Assembly (NCBI GenBank): GCA_023426125.1
Contig: JAFABI010000025.1
Span: 124,001 to 188,000, forward strand
Origin: Bacillota bacterium
GTDB lineage: Bacteria; Bacillota; Clostridia; Acetivibrionales; DTU013
Length of the DNA stretch: 64,000 nucleotides
Reading direction: 5' to 3'
Shown here: piece by piece, positions 17,702 through 26,523 of the stretch
How positions within the stretch are numbered: position 1 is the first letter of the stretch
How the letters are laid out: each line of letters begins with the position of its first letter
Notes under the pieces: model-generated
What the model was told of the DNA's origin: nothing
Databases searched by the model: none
What the model saw: the letters and a program-made list of their open reading frames with translations, nothing else
Translations under genes and position numbers: made by a program

Positions 17702-17735
17702 TGTACGGGCGCGCATTGCGCGCCCGTACATTTTT
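17702..17735. terminator. perfect palindromic repeat acting as likely terminator
   Basis: TGTACGGGCGCGC (17702-17714), loop ATT, GCGCGCCCGTACA (17718-17730), then TTTTT. This is the most perfect member of the GCGCGCAATGCGCGC family and, with its T-run, has the form of an intrinsic terminator between the lipoprotein gene and the convergent PA14 gene. The rest of the 17572-17879 spacer shows no gene. Confidence 0.65.
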
Positions 17736-17879
17736 GAGGCAGCCCATTATAGGTTCAGCTATGCGAGAAGGTTGCAGCTACCGTGTTACCAGGGCAGGAC
17801 AGCGTACGACCGTTTGACCCGAAAAATTCTTTGATGTTAACTACGCCGCCTGCCCTGTTTTTCAGAATAAGTACCGGCG

Positions 17880-18923
17880 TCAGTGATAGAGCCGCGAGTC
17901 CGGTATGATCTGCCTGGACCTGCTTGCACTCGACCACGACAGCTTGACGGATGCGTTCCCTGTCTTTTCAAAGTATTCCAGCTTGATGCTGTATTTCTGC
18001 CCTGCCTGCAATGCTATGGAACCGCTGTTTTCTGTTGCCGAATGTTCCGTCCAGTCGTCGATCAGCAGCTTGTCGTTTACCCATAGCCTGATCCCGTCGT
18101 CAGATACTGTATAAAAAGTATAGGTCTCCGTGTATTGGGGCATTACCTGGCCAGTCCATCTGACGGAGAAGGTATTCGGGCCTATGCCGCTGTCGGGAGA
18201 GCCTGTTCCCCAGTCAAAATTCACAGAGGCGTCAACCCGTGCAAGGGCCGGATCCGTCAGGTCAATATCGTCGAAGTAATCAGCCCTCAAGCCGTTTCCC
18301 GCTGCCGGCGGAGTGGGCGAAGGCGTGGGTGTGGGGGTGGGTGCAATTGCAGCTCCTGTTACGGGGTACAGTCTGTTTTTGGGGATAATTTCCTTCTCCT
18401 GGCTTTTGCTGGACCAGAGCAGTTTTATGGAGGCGTCAGCCTTATACTCGAAATATTCCAATTTGATATTGTACCTTTTATTGGCTGAAAGCCGGATGGT
18501 TCCTTCGTATTCCGTTGCCGCCCGGTTTTTCCATTCATCGATCAGCAGCTGATTGTTTATCCACAGCCTGACGCCGTCGTCGGAGATGACGTGAAAGGTA
18601 TATTGCTCCGAGTAGGAAGGCGCTATCTGCCCTGTCCATCTCACGGAGAATTTATCCTGATTGAAGGTCCGGAGGGGGGAACCCGTTTCCCAATCGAAGC
18701 TGATTCTTGAATCAACCCGTGTAATTTTATAGCCTTTAAATTCCATATTGCTGTAATATTCACCCTTCAAGCCGTTCTGATCCTTGCCGGAATAGTTGAA
18801 GGTTTTATTGTCAAAAAGTGAATTGCCGGCAGCCAAAGCGGGGCCGACGTCTGCGGTGCTTCCTGCTGTTGCCAGTATTATGCTTAATGTAAGGGCAAAA
18901 ATGATTCTTTTTACTTTGAACAT
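17880..18923 (-). CDS. secreted protein with two PA14 domains
   Basis: The 347-residue product has a signal peptide (about 1-32, ending PALAAG). PA14 domain 1 spans about 52-190 and PA14 domain 2 about 210-347, joined by an APTPTPTPSPTPP linker. Both domains repeat the motifs SVRWTGQ, YTF, SDDG(V/I)RLW(I/V)N, LLIDDW and IKLEYFE. The SDDG segment carries the acidic residues that bind calcium and sugars in PA14 lectin-like modules. AGGAGGT precedes the ATG. The protein stops directly after domain 2. Lying divergent to the two-component/sugar transporter locus, it probably binds glycans at the surface (inference). Confidence 0.9.
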   Translation of the reverse strand: MFKVKRIIFALTLSIILATAGSTADVGPALAAGNSLFDNKTFNYSGKDQNGLKGEYYSNMEFKGYKITRVDSRISFDWETGSPLRTFNQDKFSVRWTGQIAPSYSEQYTFHVISDDGVRLWINNQLLIDEWKNRAATEYEGTIRLSANKRYNIKLEYFEYKADASIKLLWSSKSQEKEIIPKNRLYPVTGAAIAPTPTPTPSPTPPAAGNGLRADYFDDIDLTDPALARVDASVNFDWGTGSPDSGIGPNTFSVRWTGQVMPQYTETYTFYTVSDDGIRLWVNDKLLIDDWTEHSATENSGSIALQAGQKYSIKLEYFEKTGNASVKLSWSSASRSRQIIPDSRLYH

Positions 18924-18974
18924 CGATATACCTCCTGGAATAGATAACTTATAATGTAATTATATGGAATAAAT

Positions 18975-19024
18975 GTAACAGAACAACATCAATGCCGTTA
19001 CAGAATCACATCAATACCGTTACA
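18975..19024. promoter_or_regulatory. 22-bp tandem repeat operator, PA14/response-regulator intergenic region
   Basis: Units start at 18975, 18997 and 19019 (partial): GTAACAGAACAACATCAATG then CC; GTTACAGAATCACATCAATA then CC; GTTACA. The pattern GTWACAG-N12-RCCGTT recurs at 22702-22726. On the minus strand a TATAAT for the PA14 gene lies about 10 bases beyond the array. Direct repeats two helical turns apart suit AraC-type dimers such as the YesN-type regulator encoded next door. The rest of the 18924-19229 spacer is featureless apart from a possible -10 at about 19193. Confidence 0.6.
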
Positions 19025-19229
19025 TTTTGATTACTTAGTTAGGATGCATTTACTCCTGCTGCAACGATACTTCCATTCATCCTTCGCATTCCTATGCCTT
19101 TTAAAAATAATAGCAGAGCTCCAACGACTTTATTTTTCAAAGGATGAATTCAGATGCTCAACGAAGTGCTCTACCCATGAAAAAAATAGTATGCTACAAT
19201 AAGAAGATCAATTCTTAAAGAGGTGCAGC

Positions 19230-20840
19230 ATGTTTTCCATTCTAATTGTAGATGACAATCCCTTTGACAGGGAATGTATAAAAAAGCTGGTAGATTGGGA
19301 TGCGTTTGGGATTGAAGTCTGCGGAGTTGCTTCCAATGGGCTGGAAGGTTACCGATGTGCCGTCGGGCTCAAACCGGATTTTATTTTAACCGATATTGCC
19401 ATGCCTGTGATGGACGGCTTGGAAATGACTGAAAAAATCAGGGCGGAGCTGCCGGATGCCCGGTTCATCTTTATGAGCTGCCATGATGAGTTTGATTTTG
19501 CAAAAGCCGCCATTGATCTTGAGGTGTCTTCCTATGTCTTGAAGCCGGTGGATATGGAGGAATTGGTCCAAGCGGTCCTGAAGGTTTCCGAAAGCAGAAG
19601 GTCGGAGATGGAAGCACGGAGATACCAGGAGGAGCTCAAGCAGCAGATCAAATGCAATCTGCCTATTTTGCAGGAGGACATGGTAAGAGACCTTATTCAG
19701 GGAAGGACCGGCAGCGCGCCGGAAATAGCGGAGCGGCTGAATTATCTCGATATGCCTGTCAAATCCCGGTATATCATAACGCTGCTGCAAATAGACAATT
19801 ACCAGCTGAACTTTGGAGAAGCCACCATCGAGGAAAAATACCTCACCATCTACAGCATAAAAAACATCATCGGGGAATCGCTTTTGAAGCATACGCCGGG
19901 GTATATGCTGGTGCTGGATTACAGTAACCTCTGCATCCTGCTGCCGGGGGACTGGGATTCCCAGGAGGAAGCCCTGGAAGTCCTGATGAGCCGGATGGAG
20001 GACTGCAGGGCGCAAATCAACAAATCTCTGGGAATCAATGTGACCATGGGTATCAGCAACCTGGCATCGGATCTGGAAAACATGCCCAGGATATTTTCTG
20101 AAGCCGAGTATGCGGTGAAATCCAAGTTTTACAGTAAAGGCAACAGGATCATGCTGGCATCGGATATTGCCAGCCCGGAGGACGACCCGGAGCTTGACTT
20201 TGCAGCGTTAAAAAAGGAAATCGGACAGCTGCTGGACCGGGCAAGCAAAAATGAAGCGGAGCCTCTGCTGGATAAATACTACAGCAGGGACGCCCATTAT
20301 AGTGAAACCTATACAAAGAGCCTGTGCTATTCAATCCTCCTGTCGGTACAAATGCTGCTGGCGGAGAAGAAGGAGAGCCTGGGCAGCGTCTTTGGCAATG
20401 AAAGCGTCATCTGGGACAAGCTGTCCAAATTTGAAACGATCCTGGATATCAAGCAATGGCTTGTCAATATCCTTTCAGCCGTTTTGGAGCATATGGAGGA
20501 CAGGCAGGGAAACCGGCTTCAGAACATCGTCCAGGACATCAAAGGTATTATCGACAGGGAATATGCGAAGCTGCAAAATATCAGGCAGGTCGCCGACCGG
20601 CTGTACATCAGTGCGGGATATGCAAATTTCCTGTTCAAGCAGGAAACCGGAATCACCATGGGGGACTACCTTTTTGAAAAACGGATGGAAGCAGCCAAAA
20701 ACCTGCTTCAGGATCCATACTGTAAAATATATGAAATCGCCGACCGGGTGGGCTATGTCAGTAAATCCTATTTTGGCGCCGTGTTCAAGGAATATGTGGG
20801 GATGACGCCGCGGGAGTACAGGGACAAATATTGCAAATAA
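19230..20840 (+). CDS. YesN-type response regulator with AraC DNA-binding domain
   Basis: The 536-residue protein has a CheY-like receiver (1-120; acidic pocket DD at 8-9, phospho-acceptor D55 in ILTDIAMP, Lys in LKPVDMEEL). A ~300-residue middle region follows, then a C-terminal AraC double helix-turn-helix (about 433-536; ADRLYISAGYANFLFKQETG and ADRVGYVSKSYFGAVFKE, ending GMTPREYRDKY). GAGGTGCAGC lies before the ATG. The histidine kinase follows 14 bases downstream, then a sugar ABC importer. This arrangement is standard for Bacillota regulators of carbohydrate uptake. It probably binds the GTTACAG-N12-ACCGTT sites. Confidence 0.93.
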   Translation: MFSILIVDDNPFDRECIKKLVDWDAFGIEVCGVASNGLEGYRCAVGLKPDFILTDIAMPVMDGLEMTEKIRAELPDARFIFMSCHDEFDFAKAAIDLEVSSYVLKPVDMEELVQAVLKVSESRRSEMEARRYQEELKQQIKCNLPILQEDMVRDLIQGRTGSAPEIAERLNYLDMPVKSRYIITLLQIDNYQLNFGEATIEEKYLTIYSIKNIIGESLLKHTPGYMLVLDYSNLCILLPGDWDSQEEALEVLMSRMEDCRAQINKSLGINVTMGISNLASDLENMPRIFSEAEYAVKSKFYSKGNRIMLASDIASPEDDPELDFAALKKEIGQLLDRASKNEAEPLLDKYYSRDAHYSETYTKSLCYSILLSVQMLLAEKKESLGSVFGNESVIWDKLSKFETILDIKQWLVNILSAVLEHMEDRQGNRLQNIVQDIKGIIDREYAKLQNIRQVADRLYISAGYANFLFKQETGITMGDYLFEKRMEAAKNLLQDPYCKIYEIADRVGYVSKSYFGAVFKEYVGMTPREYRDKYCK

Positions 20841-20854
20841 AGGTGTGACCGAGG

Positions 20855-22597
20855 ATGAATCGAAAAGGAATACGGGGCTTTTTCCGGTCCAGCATGAAAA
20901 ACAGGATTGTGATCCTTATGGTGCTGATCGCGATCGTCCCGTTTTCTATCATCTATACCTATGTGTTTTTTAATCTGAAAAGCAGTATGACCGCAGAATA
21001 TGTCAGCGGAGCGAGGGAAAGCATCTACCGCTTCTCGGAATTGATGGACAGAAAGCTTCTGGAATACGTGCAAAAAAGCAAATACATCTCTGCCGACCGG
21101 AATATGGTGGAGAATCTGGGACGGGATTTTGGCGACAGCATCGAGCTGAAGGCCGATTTTTATGTGAGAGCCAGCCGGCTTCTGGAGGATGTGGGCATAT
21201 TCCAGGACAGCGATTGGAGTGAATACAGCATTTATTACTCCAATCCGTCCCTTTTTGACTATAAATACTTCAAGGATATTTCAAACATAGGGGACAGCAG
21301 CTTTATCCGGGACAAGGTCATGAAAGCGTCCGCCTCGGATATTCTCTGGTCGCCGGAGGTGTTCACCGATAGTCTCGGAGGGAGGCACTTCTCTCTCTAT
21401 GCCAGAATTCCCGTAGCTTCTTCGGAAATATGCATCCTGGAGGTCGATATTCCCTTTTCGGTGATGGAATTTTACTTAAAAAGCATGGATATACCGGCGG
21501 GCAGCGTCATGATCTACCGGGATGCCTCCGACCGGAGCTTTACGGTATCCGGCCCGCAGAATACGGATGGAACGGAAAGCGGGGGATTGGGGGAGAATAG
21601 CCGTTATATTACGCTGGAAAGCAGCTTTATCAACTCCCACACGCTGGAGGTCCTTATCCCTGAGAGCGGGATCAGCAATAAATACAGAGGTGTGCTGACC
21701 GCCATGCTGGGGGTTTTTCTGCTGGCGATCCTCAGCATCTCCCTGGTGGCCGTCTGGACTTCAAACAGCATTACCCGGGAGTTGAAACGGTTCATATCCC
21801 AGATCAAAAAGGAGGATGACATCCTCTTGAACAATATCACCCTGGAAATTGCCGGGGATGACGAGGTCTCGGTGATCAAGCGGAAATTCGGCAAGCTGCT
21901 GGAAAAAATCAACGCGCTGCACAGTGAAAACCTTGAAACGTATAAAAACCAGAAAGTCCTTGAAATGGAACTGCTCCGGTCCAAGCTCAATCCCCACATG
22001 CTCTATAATTCCCTGTCGGTGATCAAATGGGGAGCCATATCCAACAGCGATACAAACATGGTGGAGCTGGTGAACTGCCTGACAAAATATTACCGGTCGG
22101 TTTTAAACAAAGGAAACAATATTATCCAGATCAAGGAAGAAATCAAGCTGGTCAGGGAATACGTACGGATCAATGAAATTGCCCATGCGGCCTCATACGG
22201 GCTTCAGGTCGATCTGGAGGAGGGCGTATCCGGGTATTATATCCTGCGGCTGCTGCTCCAGCCTATCGTGGAGAATGCCATCTCTCATGGCTTGAACGGC
22301 AAACCGGGGGAAAAGAAAATCGTCATCACCGGTGCAAGAAGCGGCGGGGACATTCTGCTGGCGGTGGAAGACAACGGCTATGGCATGAGTCCCGAGGTAA
22401 TTGAGAAGGTTTTGGCCATGAACTATAAAAAGCCCATCGGAGGATATGGGATCAAAAATATCATCAGCATGATGAAAACTTATTTCGGAGAAGGATACGG
22501 GATCGAAATAGAAAGCCGGCAAGGCTCTTTCACAAGGGTATCCTTGAAAATACCGGTCCATGAAAATCCTGGAACCCTCCGGGAGCCGGAGGGATAA
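20855..22597 (+). CDS. YesM-type sensor histidine kinase
   Basis: The 580-residue membrane kinase has TM1 at about residues 18-40 and a ~240-residue extracytoplasmic sensor region. TM2 lies near 280-302, followed by HAMP and a His_kinase (PF06580) domain with phospho-acceptor H381 in LNPHMLYNSLSVIKW. The HATPase domain shows LLQPIVENAISHG (N-box), VEDNGYGMS (G1) and GGYGIKNI (G2). It lies 14 bases after its cognate response regulator and is co-transcribed. It likely senses an oligosaccharide outside the cell and phosphorylates the YesN-type regulator. Confidence 0.93.
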   Translation: MNRKGIRGFFRSSMKNRIVILMVLIAIVPFSIIYTYVFFNLKSSMTAEYVSGARESIYRFSELMDRKLLEYVQKSKYISADRNMVENLGRDFGDSIELKADFYVRASRLLEDVGIFQDSDWSEYSIYYSNPSLFDYKYFKDISNIGDSSFIRDKVMKASASDILWSPEVFTDSLGGRHFSLYARIPVASSEICILEVDIPFSVMEFYLKSMDIPAGSVMIYRDASDRSFTVSGPQNTDGTESGGLGENSRYITLESSFINSHTLEVLIPESGISNKYRGVLTAMLGVFLLAILSISLVAVWTSNSITRELKRFISQIKKEDDILLNNITLEIAGDDEVSVIKRKFGKLLEKINALHSENLETYKNQKVLEMELLRSKLNPHMLYNSLSVIKWGAISNSDTNMVELVNCLTKYYRSVLNKGNNIIQIKEEIKLVREYVRINEIAHAASYGLQVDLEEGVSGYYILRLLLQPIVENAISHGLNGKPGEKKIVITGARSGGDILLAVEDNGYGMSPEVIEKVLAMNYKKPIGGYGIKNIISMMKTYFGEGYGIEIESRQGSFTRVSLKIPVHENPGTLREPEG

Positions 22598-22701
22598 ATT
22601 TTCGTTGTTTTCAGATAGATTTATTGCAAATGGAGCCTTTTTTTTAACGGTGTTTCCCGCTATAATTGGATTGCCGGCATTGAAAAACGAATAGGACGGC
22701 T

Positions 22702-22734
22702 GTTACAGCCCAGGATTTGAACCGTTTGTAGAAT
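22702..22734 (+). promoter_or_regulatory. predicted YesN-type site and promoter of the sugar transporter
   Basis: GTTACAG (22702-22708), 12 bases, then ACCGTT (22721-22726) match the 22-bp repeat unit at 18997 with identical spacing. A TAGAAT -10 candidate follows at 22729-22734, with no good -35, as expected of an activator-dependent promoter. An alternative TATAAT lies upstream at 22661. Confidence 0.55.
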
Positions 22735-22758
22735 ATCCAATTTACGGGAGGAAAGAAT

Positions 22759-24237
22759 ATGTTAAAAAAAGCCCTGAACCTGCTATTAAGCCTGTGTGTC
22801 GTAATCTCCTTTGCAGCATGCGGAGCAGGCGGCAATAACCAGACGGAAAGCACCGCGGAGCAAGGGACTGCGCAGACACAAGCTTCGACCCCGGCAAAGG
22901 AACCCCAGCAAATCTCCATGGTTCACTGCCAGGGAGATTGGTCTCTGCCTATTCTTGATGAGTTAATCGCCCAATACCGGCAGAAAAGCGGCAATACAGT
23001 AGAATTGAACTATATACCGGCGGGCAATCTGACAGACTGGAGCAAGACGCAGTTTGCAGGCGGAACCGCCCCGGATCTGGTATGGAATGCAAGCCAACCG
23101 GCTTCCGACTACTATAAAAACAAATGGGTTATCGACCTTACCCCGTATTACAATGAAACCAGCCCTTACACAGGAGCAATATGGAAGGATTCCTTCATGG
23201 ACGGCTTGCTGGACGGGGTGGTGGATGCCAATCAGGGCAATGCAATGCTGGGGATGCCTACCGGCGTGGTGACCGTCAATCTATTTTACAACAAAGATAT
23301 TTTCAAGGATCTCGGCCTTCCCGACGAGGCGCCCCAGAGCTGGAGCCAGGTACTGGAATATGCCAAAAAGGCAAAGGAAAGCGGCAAGGACATTGTGCCC
23401 TACAGCGTGCAGAATTCCATCAAATGGAACCTTGAGTGGCAGGAATTCTTTATGATGGAATCCCTCTGGTATGACGTGGTTCCCAAGCTGGACATCATCA
23501 CACCCAACGGCAAGCTGGATATTTCAGAGCAGGCACTGGGCGTGAAGGTGGGGATCATTGATCCCGGAGATCAGAGGATGGTGGATTATTTCACTTTCAT
23601 GAAGGAATTTGCCAAATATTTCAACGTTGGCTTCAACAATGCCAGCTGGGAGTATGAAAAATTCTTCAATGAAGGAAAGGCTGCAATGAACCTCAACGGC
23701 AGCTGGTTCCCCAACCAGGTTCTCACCAACAATCTCACAGTCAATTACGGGACAGGGCCCATGCCCTATGTGGACAGCGGGATATCCGGCCTGTCGGAAA
23801 ACAGGCTCAGGAAATATGCCATCGGACTGGGCGGCAGCGACATTGTTGTCACCCGGAAGAGCAAGGATGAAGGCCGCGTGGATGCTGCGGCAGATTTTCT
23901 GAGATTTTTAAGCGACCCGGCTTCGGGAGCCAGGTTTATCACCGAGAGGTTCATGTGGATTCCGGTGGTGAAGGGGGTTGAGGTACCGGAAGTCATGAAG
24001 GGCATCACCGATTACATTGGCGGCGATAAACAGGCCGTGGCCTGGGCAGTCAACAATTTTACCCCTGAACAAAACGACAAATACAGAGTCATGTTCGCAG
24101 GCTTCCTGACTGATAAAACAGCTCCCGGGACGATGGCTCAAAAGTTCAAGGAACTGACGATGGAGGCCTGTGACAAAGCTATAAAGGATCATCCTGAATG
24201 GAAGGTCGAAGAATACATTTCAAAGGTTTCAAACTAG
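22759..24237 (+). CDS. sugar ABC transporter substrate-binding lipoprotein
   Basis: The 492-residue protein begins with a lipoprotein signal (MLKKALNLLLSLCVVISFAAC, lipobox FAAC at about 18-21). A Thr/Gln-rich linker is followed by a family-1 extracellular solute-binding domain (segments AGGTAPDLVWNASQP, GNAMLGMPTGVVTVNLFYNKDIFKDLG, NEGKAAMNLNGSW). It captures a carbohydrate outside the cell and delivers it to the permeases at 24340 and 25235. No ATPase gene is present, so it probably shares a MsmX-type ATPase encoded elsewhere, as is usual for CUT1 systems in Bacillota. GGGAGGAAAG precedes the ATG. Confidence 0.93.
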   Translation: MLKKALNLLLSLCVVISFAACGAGGNNQTESTAEQGTAQTQASTPAKEPQQISMVHCQGDWSLPILDELIAQYRQKSGNTVELNYIPAGNLTDWSKTQFAGGTAPDLVWNASQPASDYYKNKWVIDLTPYYNETSPYTGAIWKDSFMDGLLDGVVDANQGNAMLGMPTGVVTVNLFYNKDIFKDLGLPDEAPQSWSQVLEYAKKAKESGKDIVPYSVQNSIKWNLEWQEFFMMESLWYDVVPKLDIITPNGKLDISEQALGVKVGIIDPGDQRMVDYFTFMKEFAKYFNVGFNNASWEYEKFFNEGKAAMNLNGSWFPNQVLTNNLTVNYGTGPMPYVDSGISGLSENRLRKYAIGLGGSDIVVTRKSKDEGRVDAAADFLRFLSDPASGARFITERFMWIPVVKGVEVPEVMKGITDYIGGDKQAVAWAVNNFTPEQNDKYRVMFAGFLTDKTAPGTMAQKFKELTMEACDKAIKDHPEWKVEEYISKVSN

Positions 24238-24253
24238 TAGCACAGGCGTTGAG

Positions 24254-24285
24254 TGCGGAGCGGTCCCCAGGCGGGCTGCTCCGCA
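24254..24285 (+). promoter_or_regulatory. intercistronic hairpin between binding protein and permease genes
   Basis: TGCGGAGC (24254-24261) and GCTCCGCA (24278-24285) pair perfectly around a 16-base loop; no T-run follows. Such hairpins stabilise the upstream message so that the binding protein is made in excess over the permeases. Confidence 0.6.
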
Positions 24286-24339
24286 TAATCAACGGAGCAG
24301 TCTATTTATTCACTTTATTAAGAAAGCAGGTCTGGTGCT

Positions 24340-25224
24340 GTGTTGAAACGGATCCTTAGAGACAGATGGATTTACCTGGCCCTTTTACCGAGTTTGTTTT
24401 TTTTGTTTCTCTTTATGATTTACCCGGTGTATGAGGCGATAACGAAATCCTTTTTTGACTGGAAGCTGTCCAGATACTATGACCCGGATTTCGTAGGGTT
24501 TCAAAATTACATTGACATTTTCAGCGACGAGCTTTTCATAAAATCCTTTGGGGTGCTGCTGGCTTTCATTGCCTGGGGGTTTGTCACCACCATGCTTTTT
24601 GTCGTACCGGTGACCTATCTGGTGTATAAACTGGGGGAAAACAGGCTGGGACGCTTTTTCCAGAGGGCATATGTCATCCCGATGATGGTCCCCGCCATGG
24701 TACTGACACTGTTCTGGAAATTCTTCTATGAGCCGAATTTCGGCATGCTCAACAACCTCTTGCGCATGGCCGGGCAAGAAAGCTGGACGCATGTGTGGTT
24801 GGGAGAAAAGGGGCTGGCTCTGGCATCGCTGCTTTTTATGGGGTTTCCATGGATATCCGGCTTTGGTTTTCTGGTAATACTGGCGGGTTTTCAAGGTATA
24901 GACCATTCACTGCATGAATCGGCTGAAATCGATGGCGCAACCGGCTTTCAAAAATTCCGGAAAATTGATATTCCCTTGATCATTCCACAACTGAAAATTC
25001 TCATTATGCTGGGGATGATCGCGGGCGTCCAGCAGTTCCAGAACCAGATGATCATGACCAACGGAGGACCGGAATACTCCACCACCGTGCCCGGACTGCT
25101 GATGTACAAGAATGCCTTTCAATACGAAAATCTCGGATACGGTTCAGCCATCGGTGTAATCCTTTTTGTTATCATACTGGCATTTACGGTTTTTGCCAAT
25201 ACAAAAATCAAAAATGCGGATTAG
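24340..25224 (+). CDS. sugar ABC transporter permease (MalF/UgpA type)
   Basis: The GTG start at 24340 (a TTG follows in the next codon) gives 294 residues with about six transmembrane helices, beginning IYLALLPSLFFLFLFMIYPVY. The EAA loop ESAEIDGATGFQKFRKIDIP (about residues 193-212) contacts the ATPase. Together with the next gene it forms the CUT1 importer channel. It is separated from the binding-protein gene by 102 bases carrying a hairpin, and from the second permease gene by 10 bases. Confidence 0.92.
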   Translation: MLKRILRDRWIYLALLPSLFFLFLFMIYPVYEAITKSFFDWKLSRYYDPDFVGFQNYIDIFSDELFIKSFGVLLAFIAWGFVTTMLFVVPVTYLVYKLGENRLGRFFQRAYVIPMMVPAMVLTLFWKFFYEPNFGMLNNLLRMAGQESWTHVWLGEKGLALASLLFMGFPWISGFGFLVILAGFQGIDHSLHESAEIDGATGFQKFRKIDIPLIIPQLKILIMLGMIAGVQQFQNQMIMTNGGPEYSTTVPGLLMYKNAFQYENLGYGSAIGVILFVIILAFTVFANTKIKNAD

Positions 25225-25234
25225 GAGTTCGAAC

Positions 25235-26065
25235 ATGGTACCCAGAGCAAACAAAAAATTCCTGCTCTATGGAAACGTTTTTTTTCAAATGATGTTGGTC
25301 TTTTTTACTTTTATGCCCTTTTATTTCATGGTCATTTCTTCTGTGAAGACCAATCCGCAGATCATGGAAAGCTATTTCATGGTGACAGCTCCGTTTCACT
25401 GGGAGAACTATGGCAAGGCTTTCAGCAAGGTGATCTATTACCTGTTGAATTCGGTGGTCATATGTACGGCGACGGTGGCAGGCGTGACTTTGCTGGCGTG
25501 CATATCTGCCTATATATTTGCCCGGTATGAATTTGTCGGGAAGAAAGTCTTATTCATGTTCTTTCTTTCCTTTTTGATGATCCCCGGCGTGCTGACCCTG
25601 ATCCCCCAGTTTGTCCTGATGGTCAAGCTGCATATCATCGGCACGCGGTGGGCGGCGATTCTTCCCTATATCGCCTATGGGCAGATCATGTTTGTTTTTA
25701 TTCTGAAAACCTTTATTGAAGGTATTCCGAAGGATTTATTCGACAGCGCGAAAATCGACGGCGCCAATGCGGTCCGTTCCTTTATCAATGTAGTACTGCC
25801 GCTGGCAAAGCCCATTATCACTTCCCTGGGTCTGATGAATTTTCTGAACAACTGGAATGATTTCATCTGGCCGCTGCTGGTATTGAAGGGAGACAGGATG
25901 AAGACGGTAACCGTCGGGCTATATTCCTTCACCGATACGCAGCAGATCCAGTACGGCATGCTGTTTGCAGGCTTTGTAATTGCATCCCTGCCGCTGATCC
26001 TGCTCTTTTCCTTCAACATGAAGTATTTTATCCAGGGTGTGACTTCCGGAGCCATCAAGGCATAA
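25235..26065 (+). CDS. sugar ABC transporter permease (MalG/UgpE type)
   Basis: The start at ATG 25235 (MVPRANKKFLLYGNVF) is preceded by AGGAG; an upstream in-frame ATG at 25166 lies inside the previous gene and is rejected. The product is 276 residues with about six TM helices (FFQMMLVFFTFMPFYFMVIS first). The EAA loop is FDSAKIDGANAVRSFINVVLP (about 166-186). It is the second half of the CUT1 importer and the last gene of the operon; a terminator follows 35 bases after the stop. Confidence 0.92.
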   Translation: MVPRANKKFLLYGNVFFQMMLVFFTFMPFYFMVISSVKTNPQIMESYFMVTAPFHWENYGKAFSKVIYYLLNSVVICTATVAGVTLLACISAYIFARYEFVGKKVLFMFFLSFLMIPGVLTLIPQFVLMVKLHIIGTRWAAILPYIAYGQIMFVFILKTFIEGIPKDLFDSAKIDGANAVRSFINVVLPLAKPIITSLGLMNFLNNWNDFIWPLLVLKGDRMKTVTVGLYSFTDTQQIQYGMLFAGFVIASLPLILLFSFNMKYFIQGVTSGAIKA

Positions 26066-26099
26066 AAAGGGCGAATCCGTTCTTTGCAGCCGGAGCATA

Positions 26100-26141
26100 A
26101 AAAAGGGGGCGTGTCTTGCTTGCTAAGCCGGCCCCTTTTTT
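26100..26141 (+). terminator. intrinsic terminator of the sugar transporter operon
   Basis: Arms AAAAGGGGGC (26101-26110) and GCCCCTTTTT (26131-26140) pair around a 20-base loop, with the T-run forming the 3' arm. It separates the sugar operon from the hydrogenase operon. The remaining spacer (26142-26383) shows no gene. Confidence 0.75.
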
Positions 26142-26383
26142 ATGCTATGTTCTTTTTCCAGTACATTATCCTCCGGTATTCCATCCATGCCGAATCCTTC
26201 CATTATGCCTGAAGATTCAGGAATACCCGCTGGCATATGTGGAATCCATCTCTAAAATCCAACCTCATTTCAGCTGCATGCAACGAATGTACTATATTGT
26301 ATACAATGAACGGCTATAGGCCTGAAATGCCTAATTATTCCCTGATTACCAGCCATTTAAATTTAAATAATTTGAAAAATCCA

Positions 26384-26441
26384 TTGAATTGTAATGGAAA
26401 TTTTGTTATAATATTAACGAATATTGTTAAATACTTAACAC
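26384..26441 (+). promoter_or_regulatory. promoter with Rex operator, bifurcating hydrogenase operon
   Basis: TTGAAT (26384-26389), 17 bases, TATAAT (26407-26412) form a good housekeeping promoter. Immediately downstream TTGTTAAATACTTAACAC (26424-26441) matches the Rex consensus at 17 of 18 positions, placed at about +5 to +22 where it would block initiation. An overlapping TTAACGAATATTGTTAA (26414-26430) extends the inverted-repeat array. Confidence 0.8.
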
Positions 26442-26523
26442 ACATTTTTTCCAGAGAAGCCGGTGTTGTGTTCGGAATATTAAAAGGCTTCATTAAAAGA
26501 AGAATAAATCGGGAGGTTGAAGG

